Source of the DNA: Pisaster brevispinus
Lineage: Eukaryota; Echinodermata; Asteroidea; Forcipulatida; Asteriidae
NCBI GenBank assembly: GCA_023634235.1
Contig: JAMKCF010000012.1
Location: 3,145,001 to 3,209,000 of the forward strand
Length of the DNA: 64,000 nucleotides
Direction of reading: 5' to 3'
A program made the translations under genes and the position numbers. The notes under the pieces were generated by a model. It saw nothing but the letters and a program-made list of their open reading frames with translations. It made no database searches and had not been told where the DNA came from. Below, one piece after another: positions 10,865 through 22,140 of this stretch. Within the stretch, counting starts at the first letter, position 1; each line of letters begins with the position of its first letter.

Positions 10865-11542
10865 TCAGCAGCTCCGCTTTTGGCTCTTCGCTGAAAAGGG
10901 GGATTGTACTCTATGACCAGTTAACCCCCACCTACAAAGAAGGAAGCCTGGTAATGGATATCCCAATCTATTGGTACTTCGAAAGATAGGGCAACCAGTG
11001 ATACACTTCTTGCATGGCTGCATGGAGCTGCTAATGCCCGTTCTGTAATCATAAACCTGAAGTAGGAAATACCGCTGCGCGTACCCTTTCATGTAACGAA
11101 GCCGCCACAGAGATTGTATACAAAGTGCGGGCAAAGCTGTGAAGTTTGGGACGATATTTTCGGTGAAATATAATGGATTTAGCTCCACCACCCCATACTG
11201 CGAGTAGCTCATGCTGAAAGTGAAATTATTGTGTTTGGAGCAGCACTGGTGCGGGCTGGAAGTGTAATATATAGCTCGCAGAAGCTCTCTGATCTCGAGC
11301 AGGTTTACCCAGTAATCGCTGACGAAGACAACAACAACACCACCACCAAGACGGGGTTGTGTGTTTAGAGTGTAAGAAATAGGCGCTTGGGACCAGCGGC
11401 TGTTGAGAGCATCCCTGGGTTTTTCCACGGCTGCGAGAAGAATGAACAGCAAGCAAAGTGTTACAACGAACGAGCGTGCCGGAGAATGCGTGGATTTAAC
11501 GACCGAGTTCTCGCCATTACGAGAGGACGAAGTCAAGCAGAA
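10865..11542 (-). other. long open frame, possible secreted protein exon
   Basis: A 223-codon frame on the minus strand, long for this DNA. No ATG precedes the hydrophobic stretch (the first sense codon used is TTG, just after a TAG), so it would need an upstream exon. It has a signal-peptide-like run SFVVTLCLLFILLAAVEK (about residues 22-39), then GGGVVVVFVSDYWVNLLEIR, two NFT glycosylation sites, RYFLLQVYDYRTG and a PCKKCITGCP cluster. The order strand, motif position, helix, later YFLLQVYD strand loosely recalls the thioredoxin-fold N-domain of selenoprotein P, with D-Y-W-V where the redox U/C-x-x-C would be. That is a weak hypothesis. It overlaps the + strand candidate at 11442-11570, and at most one of the two should be real in the overlap. 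Confidence 0.3.
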
Positions 11543-11570
11543 CTACCGAGACCACAGCTCATGTGCCGTT
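11442..11570 (+). other. candidate alternative first coding exon (unknown gene, possibly SLC28)
   Basis: Starts at ATG and encodes 43 residues (MNSKQSVTTNERAGECVDLT..., ending DHSSCAV). It ends in phase 0 at a strong donor GTT|GTGAGT (11571). The content is polar and acidic, as expected for a cytosolic N-terminus. The next clear + strand exon in phase 0 is SLC28 exon 2 at 31363, so it could be an alternative start for that gene, about 20 kb upstream. No homology supports it. Confidence 0.3.
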
Positions 11571-11599
11571 GTGAGTATTGCCCGCTGCGTTTCTTAGTT

Positions 11600-12150
11600 T
11601 AAGAACCTACATTATTATCGGGAGTAATAGTGCTACTTGCAGATTGCAAGGCTGACGAAACTGGCCCAACGAAACTTGGCAGGACATGAAGCAGATCTTA
11701 TTCTTAAAAAAATTGGCTCCGTTAACATTTTAGTGTATTTATTTTTTAAACTCACATGAGCTTTTGTGAAAGTTTGGGTGAACATGGTTGCACCACAATG
11801 ACATTTTTAAAGACTGTGTTTATTGGAACAGATCTCCAAACGTTATGGTTTCGTTTACCCAAGTAAGTGTGCACTCAATGGTGTCGAGGGCGTGCATGTA
11901 GTACACACGCAATCAGCATTACAATACATTACGTTTTGTTTAGCAAGGAGTCGCTGTACATAGTATTGCACATGCTGGGAAGCTACGTGAATCTACTACA
12001 AAATTTAACCAAATAATTGCCACCATTAAACAAATCTTTATTTACTGTTATCTGCTGCAAGCTTCTAAAGTACAAGTTCGTGGTGTCTGATAACGGTGTA
12101 TGGATTATGCGTGAAACCCTTCATGTGATAAACATGAGTGCAAATGTATA
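11600..12150. other. intergenic or intronic, no gene seen
   Basis: AT-rich; no exon or repeat I can support. Confidence 0.45.
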
Positions 12151-12154
12151 CAAT

Positions 12155-12278
12155 TTCAATATTATAGGGGACAAAGACTGTTTCCATAGTCAGGGAGTTT
12201 TGCAAAACTGAATATGGTAGAGATGGCAGCTTTCAGTGAAATTTTCACTATTTCAATACAAATTCTTATCTATAGAAT
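12155..12278 (+). repeat. dispersed repeat pair, copy 1
   Basis: Shares GGGGACAAAGACTGTTTCCA, TCAGGGAGTTTTGCAAAACT and GGCAGCTTTCAGTG with 12935-13104, about 780 bp downstream and in direct orientation. The second copy has an extra insert of about 45 bp before CTTATCTATAGAA. Confidence 0.8.
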
Positions 12279-12934
12279 GAGTGTAATGACCTTGGACTGA
12301 GGCCCTCAAACATTTCAGTAAATGACAAATTTGAGGGTCACTACTTTCAGGGATTATTGAAATAGGGTTCAAAATTGTAGCTTGGGGTTATTGGGTCGCA
12401 GTTTGGGGGGTATTTCGGGTAAGCTAGGCCCTGAAAAATTGGTCCCCTTTCTGTAGGACCCCTTTCCGAAGATGGCCGCTGTTCCTTTTTTTTCTTTCTT
12501 TGGGACTGCCGTAGGCCATAAAATTGAAATGAAGTTTAGATGTCACTGAGCATTTGTCTTTTATTTCAGAAGACTGAGAGACTGATAATTATTTTGGTTG
12601 TATTTTTGATTATTAATCATTTAGCGTGGGACGCTATCGGACCTCTATTTAGTGAGGTGCACCCCAATTACGTACCCCCCGAAACCCCCCTCCCCCCCAA
12701 AAAAAAAAAAACCAACCCCAAAACCACACAAACAACATGTCGCCCCAGCGTCCTATACAGCCTCCACTCCAAAATAAATTACGTGTCTTTGTGGATTTCC
12801 AACATAGCGTATTATATGTAAACACAATGTTTCAAATGATGCAACCCTTGGACCCGTTTTTGCTTGTTTATTCTTTGTGTTTTTCCCCGGAACATGGCAT
12901 ATCCACAGCATTCCTACACAGAGCTGACAACATT

Positions 12935-13104
12935 TGCATCAATATAATAGGGGACAAAGTTTGTTTCCATAATCAGGGAGTTTTTCAAAACTGAATAAGG
13001 TAGAGTTGGCAGCTTTCAGTGGAAATCTTCACTATTTCAATAAAAAAGAAGATTTCTTAAAACCAAAAGGATTGCGATGGGTTGGACATTCTTATCTATA
13101 GAAA
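12935..13104 (+). repeat. dispersed repeat pair, copy 2
   Basis: Direct copy of 12155-12278. Between the two lies a homopolymer-rich stretch (C and A runs at 12675-12712). Confidence 0.8.
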
Positions 13105-13985
13105 ACCAACAATGTCACATCACTGTATAACCTGTCTGGAAAACTTGATTATGGCCTTGGGCTGAGTGTATACTTCCATGATACCCAGTGCACCTTTAAG
13201 AATTGATGCGGCTATAAACGTGACCCTGCAACCCGTTACCTTGATGTAAATTCAGCAATTATTGCGCGTGACAAAATTTTCAAGAACCCTGGGTCTTGTG
13301 CTTAAAGGGACACAAGTCTCGTAAAGTGTCGCTGTTTTGAATGGTTCATCATCCTTTCAAAAGGGTTGTTTATGCATGGAAACATCTTCAGTGTGTAATT
13401 AGTGAGTAGTGAATAAAGAAACACATTTGTATCTGGAAATACAACCAGCGGAACATACATTTTGTGGAGACAATTATTTAGTTCCCACAAAAAGGCGGAC
13501 CGTTTTCTGTCATGAAATTACACAAAAGCCACACAATTTCAAGGGATTTGTATGTAAATCATCATATTCTTCTTTTAAAAAAATCTTTCAAACCATTTTC
13601 ATTTCAAAAGCAAAATGTTTCTTTGTCCAAAGCGCCAAATCTGAAGGCATCGTGACCTTTAAACTTGTATTGCCTTCGCTGGTACATCTACGGAGTTCCA
13701 CTATCCCATACTTACTGTGAATGTCGATGTACATGTACATGTACATGTATGTCGACTTTACCGTGATAAGTGTTTTTGCCTAGGTGATTTAAACTGAAAC
13801 TGATATAGTCGACTTCTTAGTTTCACGTCTTCTTGGTGAGAAACAACAACGTAGCAATGTCGTTTTGAAGAAGTGTGTACAACCATTGCATCCTAAACAG
13901 CCATTACTTATGGTGCATAAACTTGGACCACAACAAATTGAGAACGACACAGAGAGCCACGGAGTATGGGACATTTAACAATAAG
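13105..13985. other. intergenic, no gene seen
   Basis: Holds a (TGTACA)n palindromic tract at about 13728-13750. No exon recognised. Confidence 0.5.
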
Positions 13986-13989
13986 GGAT

Positions 13990-14300
13990 AAAGTTGACCT
14001 TAACAAAATACGAGAGAAAACAAAAGTCAAGGGCACCATTGAAAGGAAAAAGGAGATCACCTGGAGATGGGCAGGCCATGTGTCAATGGTTCAAGACGAC
14101 AGGTGGACTAAGACGAATGATAGAATGGCAAACTAGAACTGTCAAGAGAAAGAGAGGGCGGGAAAAGGGAAGATCGAGAGATGACATAACAGCGCACATG
14201 GGCACGGCTACCTGGACCACAGTGGCTGCAGAGACAAATGGACGCTTTATTTGGAGGGCTTTGGTCCAACAGGTGGACAACTAAAAAACTGTGAGATGAT
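13990..14300 (+). mobile_element. LINE (non-LTR retrotransposon) 3' end, frameshifted remnant
   Basis: One frame reads EITWRWAGHVSMVQDDRWTK, then the reading shifts and continues as MIEWQTRTVKRKRGREKGRS, RDDITAHMGTATWTTVAAET and WRALVQQVDN before a stop. The order WAGHV, RWTK, EW-R, GR-R, DDI, W, AFVQQ is the usual C-terminus of animal endonuclease-reverse transcriptase LINEs. A GATGATGATGAC tail follows at about 14294, as common in these elements. It is 5'-truncated and broken, so inactive. Confidence 0.8.
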
Positions 14301-15590
14301 GATGACGTTGAAGAAAGGTGTAGAAGTGCGGTACCTCTGTAACACAGTATACACCGATACTGAACAGCATAACGGTGTTCCACACAAAACGATTCGAGAC
14401 TATGCTACCATTTCAATAATTGAAACACCGCCCTCTTGTGACAGACTTTGATTCAATATTGATTCCGCTAACTCTCGTTGGCAGCCGCTCGGTCACAGTG
14501 CCTGATAAAACTAAAGGGCCGGGATTGCTGATCTGGCGCATGCTCATTAGACCCCCGGTCGCCTCTTCCTGTTTACAAAAGATTTAACCTATATCAATAA
14601 TAATGTAGGTAAGTGGTGTAAATCTGTGGAAAATAATATCTCCTTGACTACTAGAAAAATAACATGAATAATTACTTACTTGAATAGTTAATTACTTTAA
14701 TAGTTTTATTCTTCTTGCAACTTTGGTTAAAAAGAAAAGGGCTAAATTAGCTTTGTGATTTGCGATTTAGCACATTGCGCTGATCAGCTGGACAATCTGT
14801 CCCATCATGCATCACTACATATCCTGAACAAGCTTGAATGTGTACACGCTGATTAGCTCATCAGCTTATCCCAGCGGTCTTGGATGAGACGGGGCCGAGC
14901 GAAATGAACTGTTCGATTTTAAAAGGATATCATATCGTTCTCAACATCATGTTTTTTAACAAGTATATTATTAGCTTTTGTATGATTATCCTTAGAAATC
15001 AGAAATTATTTCAAATTTTTAAGTAAGGTACGAGTTAATACTTAAATTATCAAGTTCAAAACGCCGGTCACGTGCCAACCCCCAATCCAAGACTTTGGAA
15101 CATCCTAGAGGGGGTAAAATGTCAGGATTTGAACACATATTTAGTGTGTAGGCTCATTTGTGTAAGCGCAGGCAAAATATTATACCCAGTCATACCGCTC
15201 TCTCATAATGAGTTTTCCAATCGAAGAGACAAATCCTCTTGCGATCATTTTCGTACTTAGCGTTTCTAGCGAGCGAGTCAAGGTCACCCATCAAGGCCAC
15301 ATACAAAGTCAGTCATGCAAAGCTGTATGCAGCGAAAGTGACAGCCCTTTTAGTCATATATTTGTTTATTATACTCGGTTTTGTTTAACTCTAATTTTTA
15401 AAACTCTAGGCTAATCGGTTCTCCCACACTGTACAATGATATTGCAAGACATTTTTCAAAAAGGGGATCAGACTATGTTGTTCCTCCATTGTCTCGACAT
15501 GAATGTAAAATTTCCCAACATTGCCTTTACCGGGATCAATCTTTCAACAGAATTGGGTATGGAACGCCAAAGAGGCAAATTCCGATCATG
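14301..15590. other. intergenic, no gene seen
   Basis: No exon, RNA gene or clear repeat found. Confidence 0.5.
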
Positions 15591-15595
15591 ACATT

Positions 15596-15755
15596 AATCG
15601 GTATTTTGAATCGATCGACTGGTCTGTTACATCAATCGGCCCTTTTCATTAATCGATCTGTGTTTGTCGTCGATTAATCGATGCAAAAGATCGATCGTTC
15701 GATGCGAAAGACCGATCGATCAACGCAAAAGACCGATCGATGTGATGATCGGAAT
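15596..15755 (+). repeat. GATCGATC-rich minisatellite
   Basis: Repeats of about 20-25 bp built on CGATCGATC or ATTAATCGAT with CGCAAAAGACC linkers. The cores are self-complementary, so the array has many overlapping palindromes. Confidence 0.8.
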
Positions 15756-17755
15756 TTATGCTTCTTTGGCGTTGCATACTGGGGTGCGTTGTGCGAACGT
15801 CTGAGCTTTTGCTAATGTTTGCAAACATTCTGGTGGAATGAGTTGGGCGCCGCCAACGTTGGCAAATGCATTTCTAATGCCCGTACATTTTAAAGGTGGC
15901 AATAAGAAAATATAGACGAAATCGTTTTATTGTCACGAGTTTAATTAGCATGTATTTTGTACACTGGTGGGACATTTAACACAGTAGCTGGGCTTGAAGC
16001 TTCTTTTTGTGTAAGTAGGAAATATTAACTTTTAAGAAAAATGGCATGACTGTGTGGGCCGCCGCCTTACATCAGTCGTGTCATTTTTGCGTTCTTGTAA
16101 TCGGATTCATGTTGATTTTCCCCAAAAGCAATCAATGCTAACAACTAAACATTCATTAATCATAAAAGTGGCTCTAGAAATAATGACAAAATATTTCAAG
16201 AAGTATATCTTTGAGAGGGTAACAATTGACGTTTTTAGCCGTGCCAACTTCAAATGAATGCACCCATGAACGATTACAGGTTGAAAGTCAACAAACCTCA
16301 GGGCCGGTAATTTGACCGTGTTATTTCTACAATCCCTAAATTTCAAATCTTTTGTGGTTACGGAAGTAGTTTGGGGCTTCGGAAGTAATTATTAGTGAGT
16401 CTTGCGGCATGATTGAGTTGGTACTTGGACGTGAGAAAGGGCTCTCGTTCCAGCATCCCAGGCACGTTGTTGTGAACAAGGTTGTGAAGAAATTCACTGG
16501 CAAACAAATTATGGGGTATGAGAAAGATGAATGACGACATAACAAATGTATCTCAGATAGTCACTGTGAACGTCAGTGAATCCTGTCCGAATGCAAGTTC
16601 CCAAACCCCGGTGAGAGTGGACTCGGGCATGTTTGGGGGCCCATGACCACTGCTGGCGTAGCTAGGATTGACTCAACTATGTCAGGGATCATGGATTCAA
16701 TGATTGTGGACACTCCTGAAACTGACTTGCAGACCTGGGTTTTCGCTTACTCTACACCCAGAGTCTCTCAGATATTACAATTCAGGTTGACTTTATGCAT
16801 CATCAGAAATTGGACTGCTTTGGACGCAATATGGATTGTGTCCATTTCTCTCTCCGGTGAGCTGCTTTTACTTCTTCCAAGACAATTTGAAGGTCAAACG
16901 AGTTTTTGAGAAAATCCTGAAATCAGGAAAAATCCAAAGAAAGTGCTAGCCTGTAATACGTAGTTCTTTAACAAACCGGAGACCCTTAGGGGGATATTTA
17001 AAACCATCAAACACTTTACATTTGTTAAAGAATAGACGTTTAAAGTCTTAATAGTAAGGCCAGCCTCGTTAGGCTATAACAACAACCTTTGCACAACAGC
17101 AAACAAATGATTTATTTATTTATTATTTTATTGCGCATTGCGATAGATCAACGGGTGGCTCCGTCTAGTTTCTTTTCACATGTCTCATTCTTAAACCATG
17201 CAAAGACTAGAAATTGTATTCATTACTATGAAGAACAAGAGGGTGTTGTTATCAATCCTAATCTACAACAGGGAAGATTGATCACCGAAACTTGAACCCT
17301 CACAGTTAAAGAAACGCCAAAAAACAACACATTTACTGCAAATACGCTCTGAAAATTCAAGAATTGACCTGGGTTCGAGGTTACAGGGGGTCCGACGCAT
17401 TTCTAGGTCAGTCTGAGACGTGGCCTGTGTCACATTTCTGTTCAGTAAGCCTCGTTACCCGTCGCACACAATAATCTACGTGAATAAAGCACCTTTCACG
17501 ACAGTGGAACAAAGCCCCATCTCACACTTTGCTGTTTTAACGGTTAGCGTTTCGGATCGGTCTCTGCGTGCCAACCCAATCTACCGTCTGTCGATAGAAC
17601 TGTGACTCGAAATGTGCGACACTTGCTCTTGAAAACCTTTCCAATTACTAAAAGTCAGTCAAAATCTGCATTGTTTCAAGCCAGCGTGTTACAAAAAGGT
17701 GATTAATTGGAAGGGAAGGAGTTCCCCCTTTGTAAGGGACAATCAGTATACACCT
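15756..17755. other. intergenic, no gene seen
   Basis: Two kilobases without a supported exon. A short frame at 16643-16909 has no recognisable domain. No tandem repeat noted. Confidence 0.5.
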
Positions 17756-17756
17756 G

Positions 17757-17905
17757 TATGTACCGTAGGCCGTGTACGAACTTGGGGGCTAAGGCTACGG
17801 CTACGGCTTGATCACCGCATCATCATACGTTGAAGTATAGGACATTAAGCAACGGTCGTAGCCGTAGGTGAAGCCGCCATTTCGGGTACAGTCATCAAAC
17901 AGAAG
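17757..17905. mobile_element. small inverted-repeat (MITE-like) element, CTACGG family
   Basis: The left arm TGTACGAACTTGGGGGCTAA with GGCTACGGCTACGGCTT pairs imperfectly with the right arm CGGTCGTAGCCGTAGGTGAA to GGGTACA. A related element lies at 43708-43848. No coding capacity. Confidence 0.6.
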
Positions 17906-18300
17906 CAGCGAGGGAAGTTAGACTGGTGCCTATTCAATAAAATGATAATCAAACCAGTAGGGAAAACATGGGTAAACAGGAAACCCAGTCATTGGACATG
18001 AAAGCTCTTCAGACTCATACAACTTTTAACAAAACCTGTATTGACTAGAAGTGTTGGTACAACGGCAGCTTTTCGTTCAGGCGGCTTTACTGTTTACTTG
18101 TACCGTCGTCCTTAGCAGTCCAAACTGTCAGCACGTCTTGTTTACGACCCTAGAAGTACATCATGGGCAATGCACACTAAGTACTACTTGTCAAAATAAA
18201 CTTCTCATAAAAACGGATCACTGGGCATTTTTCCATATTTCATTTTATCGCAATCACTGTCCTGGGAGGGTTACTGGCGAATCGGTGAGTTTGGCTTGAC

Positions 18301-18482
18301 TGAACCAATCAACTGGCGCTGGAGAGTAAGGTCAAGGGCGTCTGTGCCGTGCGTCGTGTAAAGAAAAATCCAGCGCAGTGATATGCCGTTTGTGATTAGC
18401 TACATGCACACATTTCCATCGGTCACTCTGTTCGAAGTCAACTCTGTTTGAATGTTAAATAATGAACCAATCAACTGGCGCT
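18301..18482 (+). promoter_or_regulatory. duplicated CCAAT-containing element, possible SLC28 promoter
   Basis: TGAACCAATCAACTGGCGCT occurs exactly at 18301-18320 and 18463-18482, 162 bp apart in the same orientation. Each holds CCAAT. The second copy is about 130 bp before the candidate first ATG at 18612, a normal distance for a CCAAT element. The promoter role is inferred from position only. Confidence 0.35.
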
Positions 18483-18611
18483 TGGGAGTTTTAAACCGTC
18501 AGCCCAACCACTGATCCCGTCCTTACGTTGAATGTGTGGATTGAGCCACGAAGGTCTACGGTAGTTGAGCAAAATACAAGCTACCGAACCACCGTGGATT
18601 TCTCCCCGACC

Positions 18612-18707
18612 ATGAGCAAGGATACGAAGGTGGATTTCGACGAGGGGAACGGGCGGCCCAGCTACAATGTTAATTGTGTCATGCAGCTAGATGACATATC
18701 TGGAAAG
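18612..18707 (+). CDS. candidate first coding exon of SLC28
   Basis: ATG at 18612 begins 32 codons (MSKDTKVDFDEGNGRPSYN..., ending QLDDISGK). They end at AAG|GTTGGA in phase 0, which matches phase-0 exon 2. The hydrophilic, acidic sequence fits the cytosolic N-terminus of animal CNTs. The donor is weak and no homology supports the link. Exon 11442-11570 is a rival. Confidence 0.4.
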
Positions 18708-18956
18708 GTTGGACCAATTTAACTGTTTTTAATGTGGTGGTATTAGCACTTCCTATGTGGTTGAAGGTTGTCTCAGAACGTTGACGTGTTTTGTAACGTA
18801 TTTCTTTTAAATAAGGGAAGCCACTTTATGTTTGGTAAAACATCGCACTAAGAACCAATCGAGACCGGACGAGACAAACACTTTTCTCGAACCCCGAGTA
18901 GTAACAGTGACTTTTAGCGCGAAAAAGTTTTCAATCTGCATTTGTTACAGAGCATT

Positions 18957-19160
18957 ATATCCGACATGAACCAATATGTCCGACAAACGGTTTGGAACCT
19001 TATGTCCGCCAAATAATTGTATCCGTCTTTGAACTGTTGTGTCCGACAAACCATTATGTCTGGCAAAACTGTGTCCGACAACATTTTTAGACAATTTTGA
19101 ACCGTTGCGTCCCAGACAAACTATTATGTCCGACAAATTGTGTCCGACAAACGTTGTCGG
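18957..19160 (+). repeat. minisatellite, TGTCCGACAAACCATTATG units (second locus)
   Basis: Same family as 4143-4640: repeated TATGTCCGACAAACN and GTGTCCGACAAACCATTATG, with degenerate spacing. Confidence 0.9.
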
Positions 19161-19234
19161 GCATCGAATTAAAGTAATATATGTAACATAAATTGTATTA
19201 ATAATAAGTTGAAGTTTTGCATTGTGTGTGTCAT

Positions 19235-19445
19235 AGGATAACTAGTAAACTTGCGGGTACAGCCATGCATAAAACTCTTTCGGGAGGAGCGTTGGCTCTC
19301 GCAAAAGAACGTACTTGTGATCTCGACGATTCAAACAGTCTTTTCATGCTCTTATCCTGAAGACGATCAAAGTAGACTGTTCGAAACGTCGAGACGACAC
19401 CGGCTCTTCTCAGAGCCAACACCACCCCCCAAATAAAATATAAAA
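19235..19445 (+). mobile_element. retroelement-like 3' fragment ending in a histone-type hairpin
   Basis: Contains CCTGAAGACGATCAAAGTAG and CTGTTCGAAACGTCGAGACG, words I remember from the 3' ends of repeated elements in marine invertebrates. It ends with GGCTCTTCTCAGAGCC (19402-19417), AACACCACC and AATAAAATAT. The element class is not settled from sequence. Confidence 0.4.
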
Positions 19446-20355
19446 AAATAACACGCGTTCTCCTCTACAGACATTTTATATTTACACAATTTATAACACA
19501 CAATTTACAGAAGGAACATATTTTTACTAAACAATGATGTAAGCTGGACAAGTCGGTGGCGCACCCGAATGACACAGAGGGTCGATGGCGCACGTATACA
19601 TTTTATTGGCTTTTATGAGAGTGTTACTTACTACCATAGAATTATTTCTTCCTCCATACTTGTGAAATAATCGCATGTTCGGCAGAGGTAAGTCCATTGG
19701 GTATGTTATGTACACACATGAACCATTGCCATATACATGAACATTTGTTAACTCCCTAGCTAGGCTGGTCATCTGAGCTCCTGGTATAATACCACGAATG
19801 AAGGAATGGAGTGAACATTTGAATTCAAACCGAAATTCGTAACTTGAAATTTATATTAAATGTTTGTTTAGCAATATGTCTATGAGATTTGTTTTACAAT
19901 TAAATTTGTAATATTTTGATGTGGATTTGGATTCGATATCTTTCGTTTTATATATTACAATCATTGCCTATGGTAGGACGTGAGAGAGTTTCGCAGTAAA
20001 GTCTTAGATTGTTAGGGACGTGTCTACGAGCTCGTTCATGTTTAAGGTTAGGTTGCCAAGCCGCTGTAAATACAGGCTTCAAGTTCATTGTTTTAATTGG
20101 ATTTCAATGAAAACAAGGGCGAGCGAAAGGAAGGAACTGTTACTAAACAATGTAAAGCTGTAGTCAAATACAGGGTCATTGTGGAACCAGATGGGGTGTA
20201 TACAGACCTGTCACAGTTCTCTACACGGGAAATGACACTAATCACCACATTTTAAATCTATCCAGATGTTAAACCCTCGACATCATAACTATGTATTGAT
20301 ACAAAAGAACCATAGTGGCTGCCCTGCATCAGGCAAGTATTTTGTGTGAAAAATA
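19446..20355. other. intergenic or intronic, no gene seen
   Basis: AT-rich, no exon or repeat supported. If exon 18612 is right, everything to 31362 is SLC28 intron 1. Confidence 0.5.
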
Positions 20356-20369
20356 ACAAACAGCAACAA

Positions 20370-20540
20370 CACACAAACAAACAAACAAACAAACAAACAA
20401 ACACCCCGACAAACAAACAAACAAACAAACAAACAAACAAACAAACAAACAAACAAACAAACAAACAATCAATCAACCAATCGAATAGACAGACAGACAG
20501 ACAGACAAACAGACAAACAAACAAACACACCAACAAAAAC
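20370..20540 (+). repeat. microsatellite (ACAA)n / (ACAG)n
   Basis: Long (CAAA)n tract from about 20373, interrupted by CACCCCGAC, then (AGAC)n near 20490-20512 and CAAACAAACA. The K-Q-T-N and C-L-F-V repeat frames are artefacts. Confidence 0.95.
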
Positions 20541-21990
20541 ACAGCTCTGGATCTCTGTGTTGTATACACTCTGCGGACATTCCTTCGTTATTTGCACTGA
20601 AGACACAATTATATTCTTCAACACTTTAAAATACATTGTGTGGACGTGTTAAGTCAACACAGTGTTCCAAGTTCCTACCTTGTGTGGACTTCTATTATTC
20701 TACCATACCGTATTTCAAATTCCCCAATCGAATTAACAAACGGGCACACATATCTTTTATAGCGTGTTAACAGCGGGTACCAACCGCATCTCCGGCCGCA
20801 TCATTTCGCGAACGTACACCAACCCTCAGAAATCTAAGAAACGATTAATGCGTGAACTGTTTCTCAGATTCATTAGTTTTGGGGTGAAAAATTATCCTAA
20901 TCATATTTCTTTGAAGGGAATTCTTTTTAAAAATAGTTTCCACCATCAACAGCTGCAGCTCTACTCATCATGTAAGTTTTTTATGATCTTTAGTGTTTGG
21001 AGTATTTACCAATCTATGGCTCGACCTTTAGCATTGATACAATTATACTTTAAAAAAAATTGCGATTCCAATATGAATGCAAGGGATAAACTGTTAACTT
21101 TCATTCGTGTTAAGTTGGACACTTGCAAGTGATATCAGTTCAACGATTTTTATTTTTAATTTTTATTTTTTGAACACAACACTGATGTAGCGTTCTTCTC
21201 GTCTTGACAGTTGAATATATAGTCAGGCAAGTAATGCACATATCAATTTTACTCGAAGCAGTGTACCATCATGTTGGTTTATAAGAGATCCCATCCGAGT
21301 AATTCTTGCTTGTTTTATCCTTTTCAATTTAAGGAAGTAGGAAGAATTCATCAAAACAATAATGACGTGCAGCGGGTATTAAAAGCATTTCTAACAAATA
21401 ATCGTTAATTCTGACGGCAGATTTTATACCTGGTTAACCACAGAGCAGAAAATTTGCCCCGCTGCGCTGAAGCAGTCAAGTTCCCCCCCCCCTTAGCCGT
21501 ATAAGGTTCTTGTCTGAAATCATTTTGTCGTCCATCGGTTTGGCCCAGGACCGTTAAGTGAGTACCTGACAGGGGTGGTTTTTACAGCAATTCGAAAACG
21601 CTACGTTGTCGTGTGCGTGGTACACACCGGGTATATTTGGAAATTATAATACAGTGAATTCAATTAGAATCTAATGGATGGGTTAATATGCATGATACGG
21701 GTGAAGGTTGGGGGGGGGGGTTCCTGGCCTGCTTGATTATACCCAAGGGGAAGATGGATTTATAAAACCCAGTCTTCCTATGTGCTGAATTCAGTCATCG
21801 TGTACTATTTTTTACCTTGAATAACATAGAACCAGAACACTCGTTTCTTGGAAAGCAAAGAAAATTTTTCTACCAAACAGAAAAAAGGCTATTCTTTTAA
21901 CCATCGTTCGCTACTTCTTGATTAAAGACCTCTGCGAAAGAACCCCAACAAGAGAGAGGGAAAAAACAAACAACCCCCCACACACGTTTG
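20541..21990. other. intergenic or intronic, no gene seen
   Basis: A 122-codon frame at 20764-21132 shows no domain and is probably chance. C and G homopolymers occur at 21483-21492 and 21709-21720. Confidence 0.45.
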
Positions 21991-22140
21991 TAAATTGTGT
22001 AAACCGAGGACATTCCCATTGGTTTTGTACAAGAAACAAACCGAGGACTGTCCCCGATATGTCATTTTCCCAGATTCCTATTGTTTAAGTCCTCGGTTTG
22101 AATGCGTAGACATGTTCACACACACACAACCTAGCAAACA
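21990..22140 (+). mobile_element. MITE-like repeat with CCGAGGAC inverted arms and a CA tail
   Basis: AAACCGAGGACATTCCCATT on the left pairs with AAGTCCTCGGTTTGAATG on the right, followed by (CA)n. It shares CCCATTGGTTTTGTACA and CGGTTTGAATG with the repeat at 1800-2070. Confidence 0.55.

Noticed and set aside
19402..19417. Histone gene end
   Set aside because: No histone coding sequence lies within several hundred bases upstream; kept only as a hairpin finding.
20258..20600. Cysteine/Leu/Phe/Val-rich and Thr/Asn/Lys/Gln-rich repeat proteins
   Set aside because: Translations of a (CAAA)n microsatellite.
20764..21132. 122-codon frame
   Set aside because: No domain, AT-rich codons and no clear start context; length is within chance for this much sequence.
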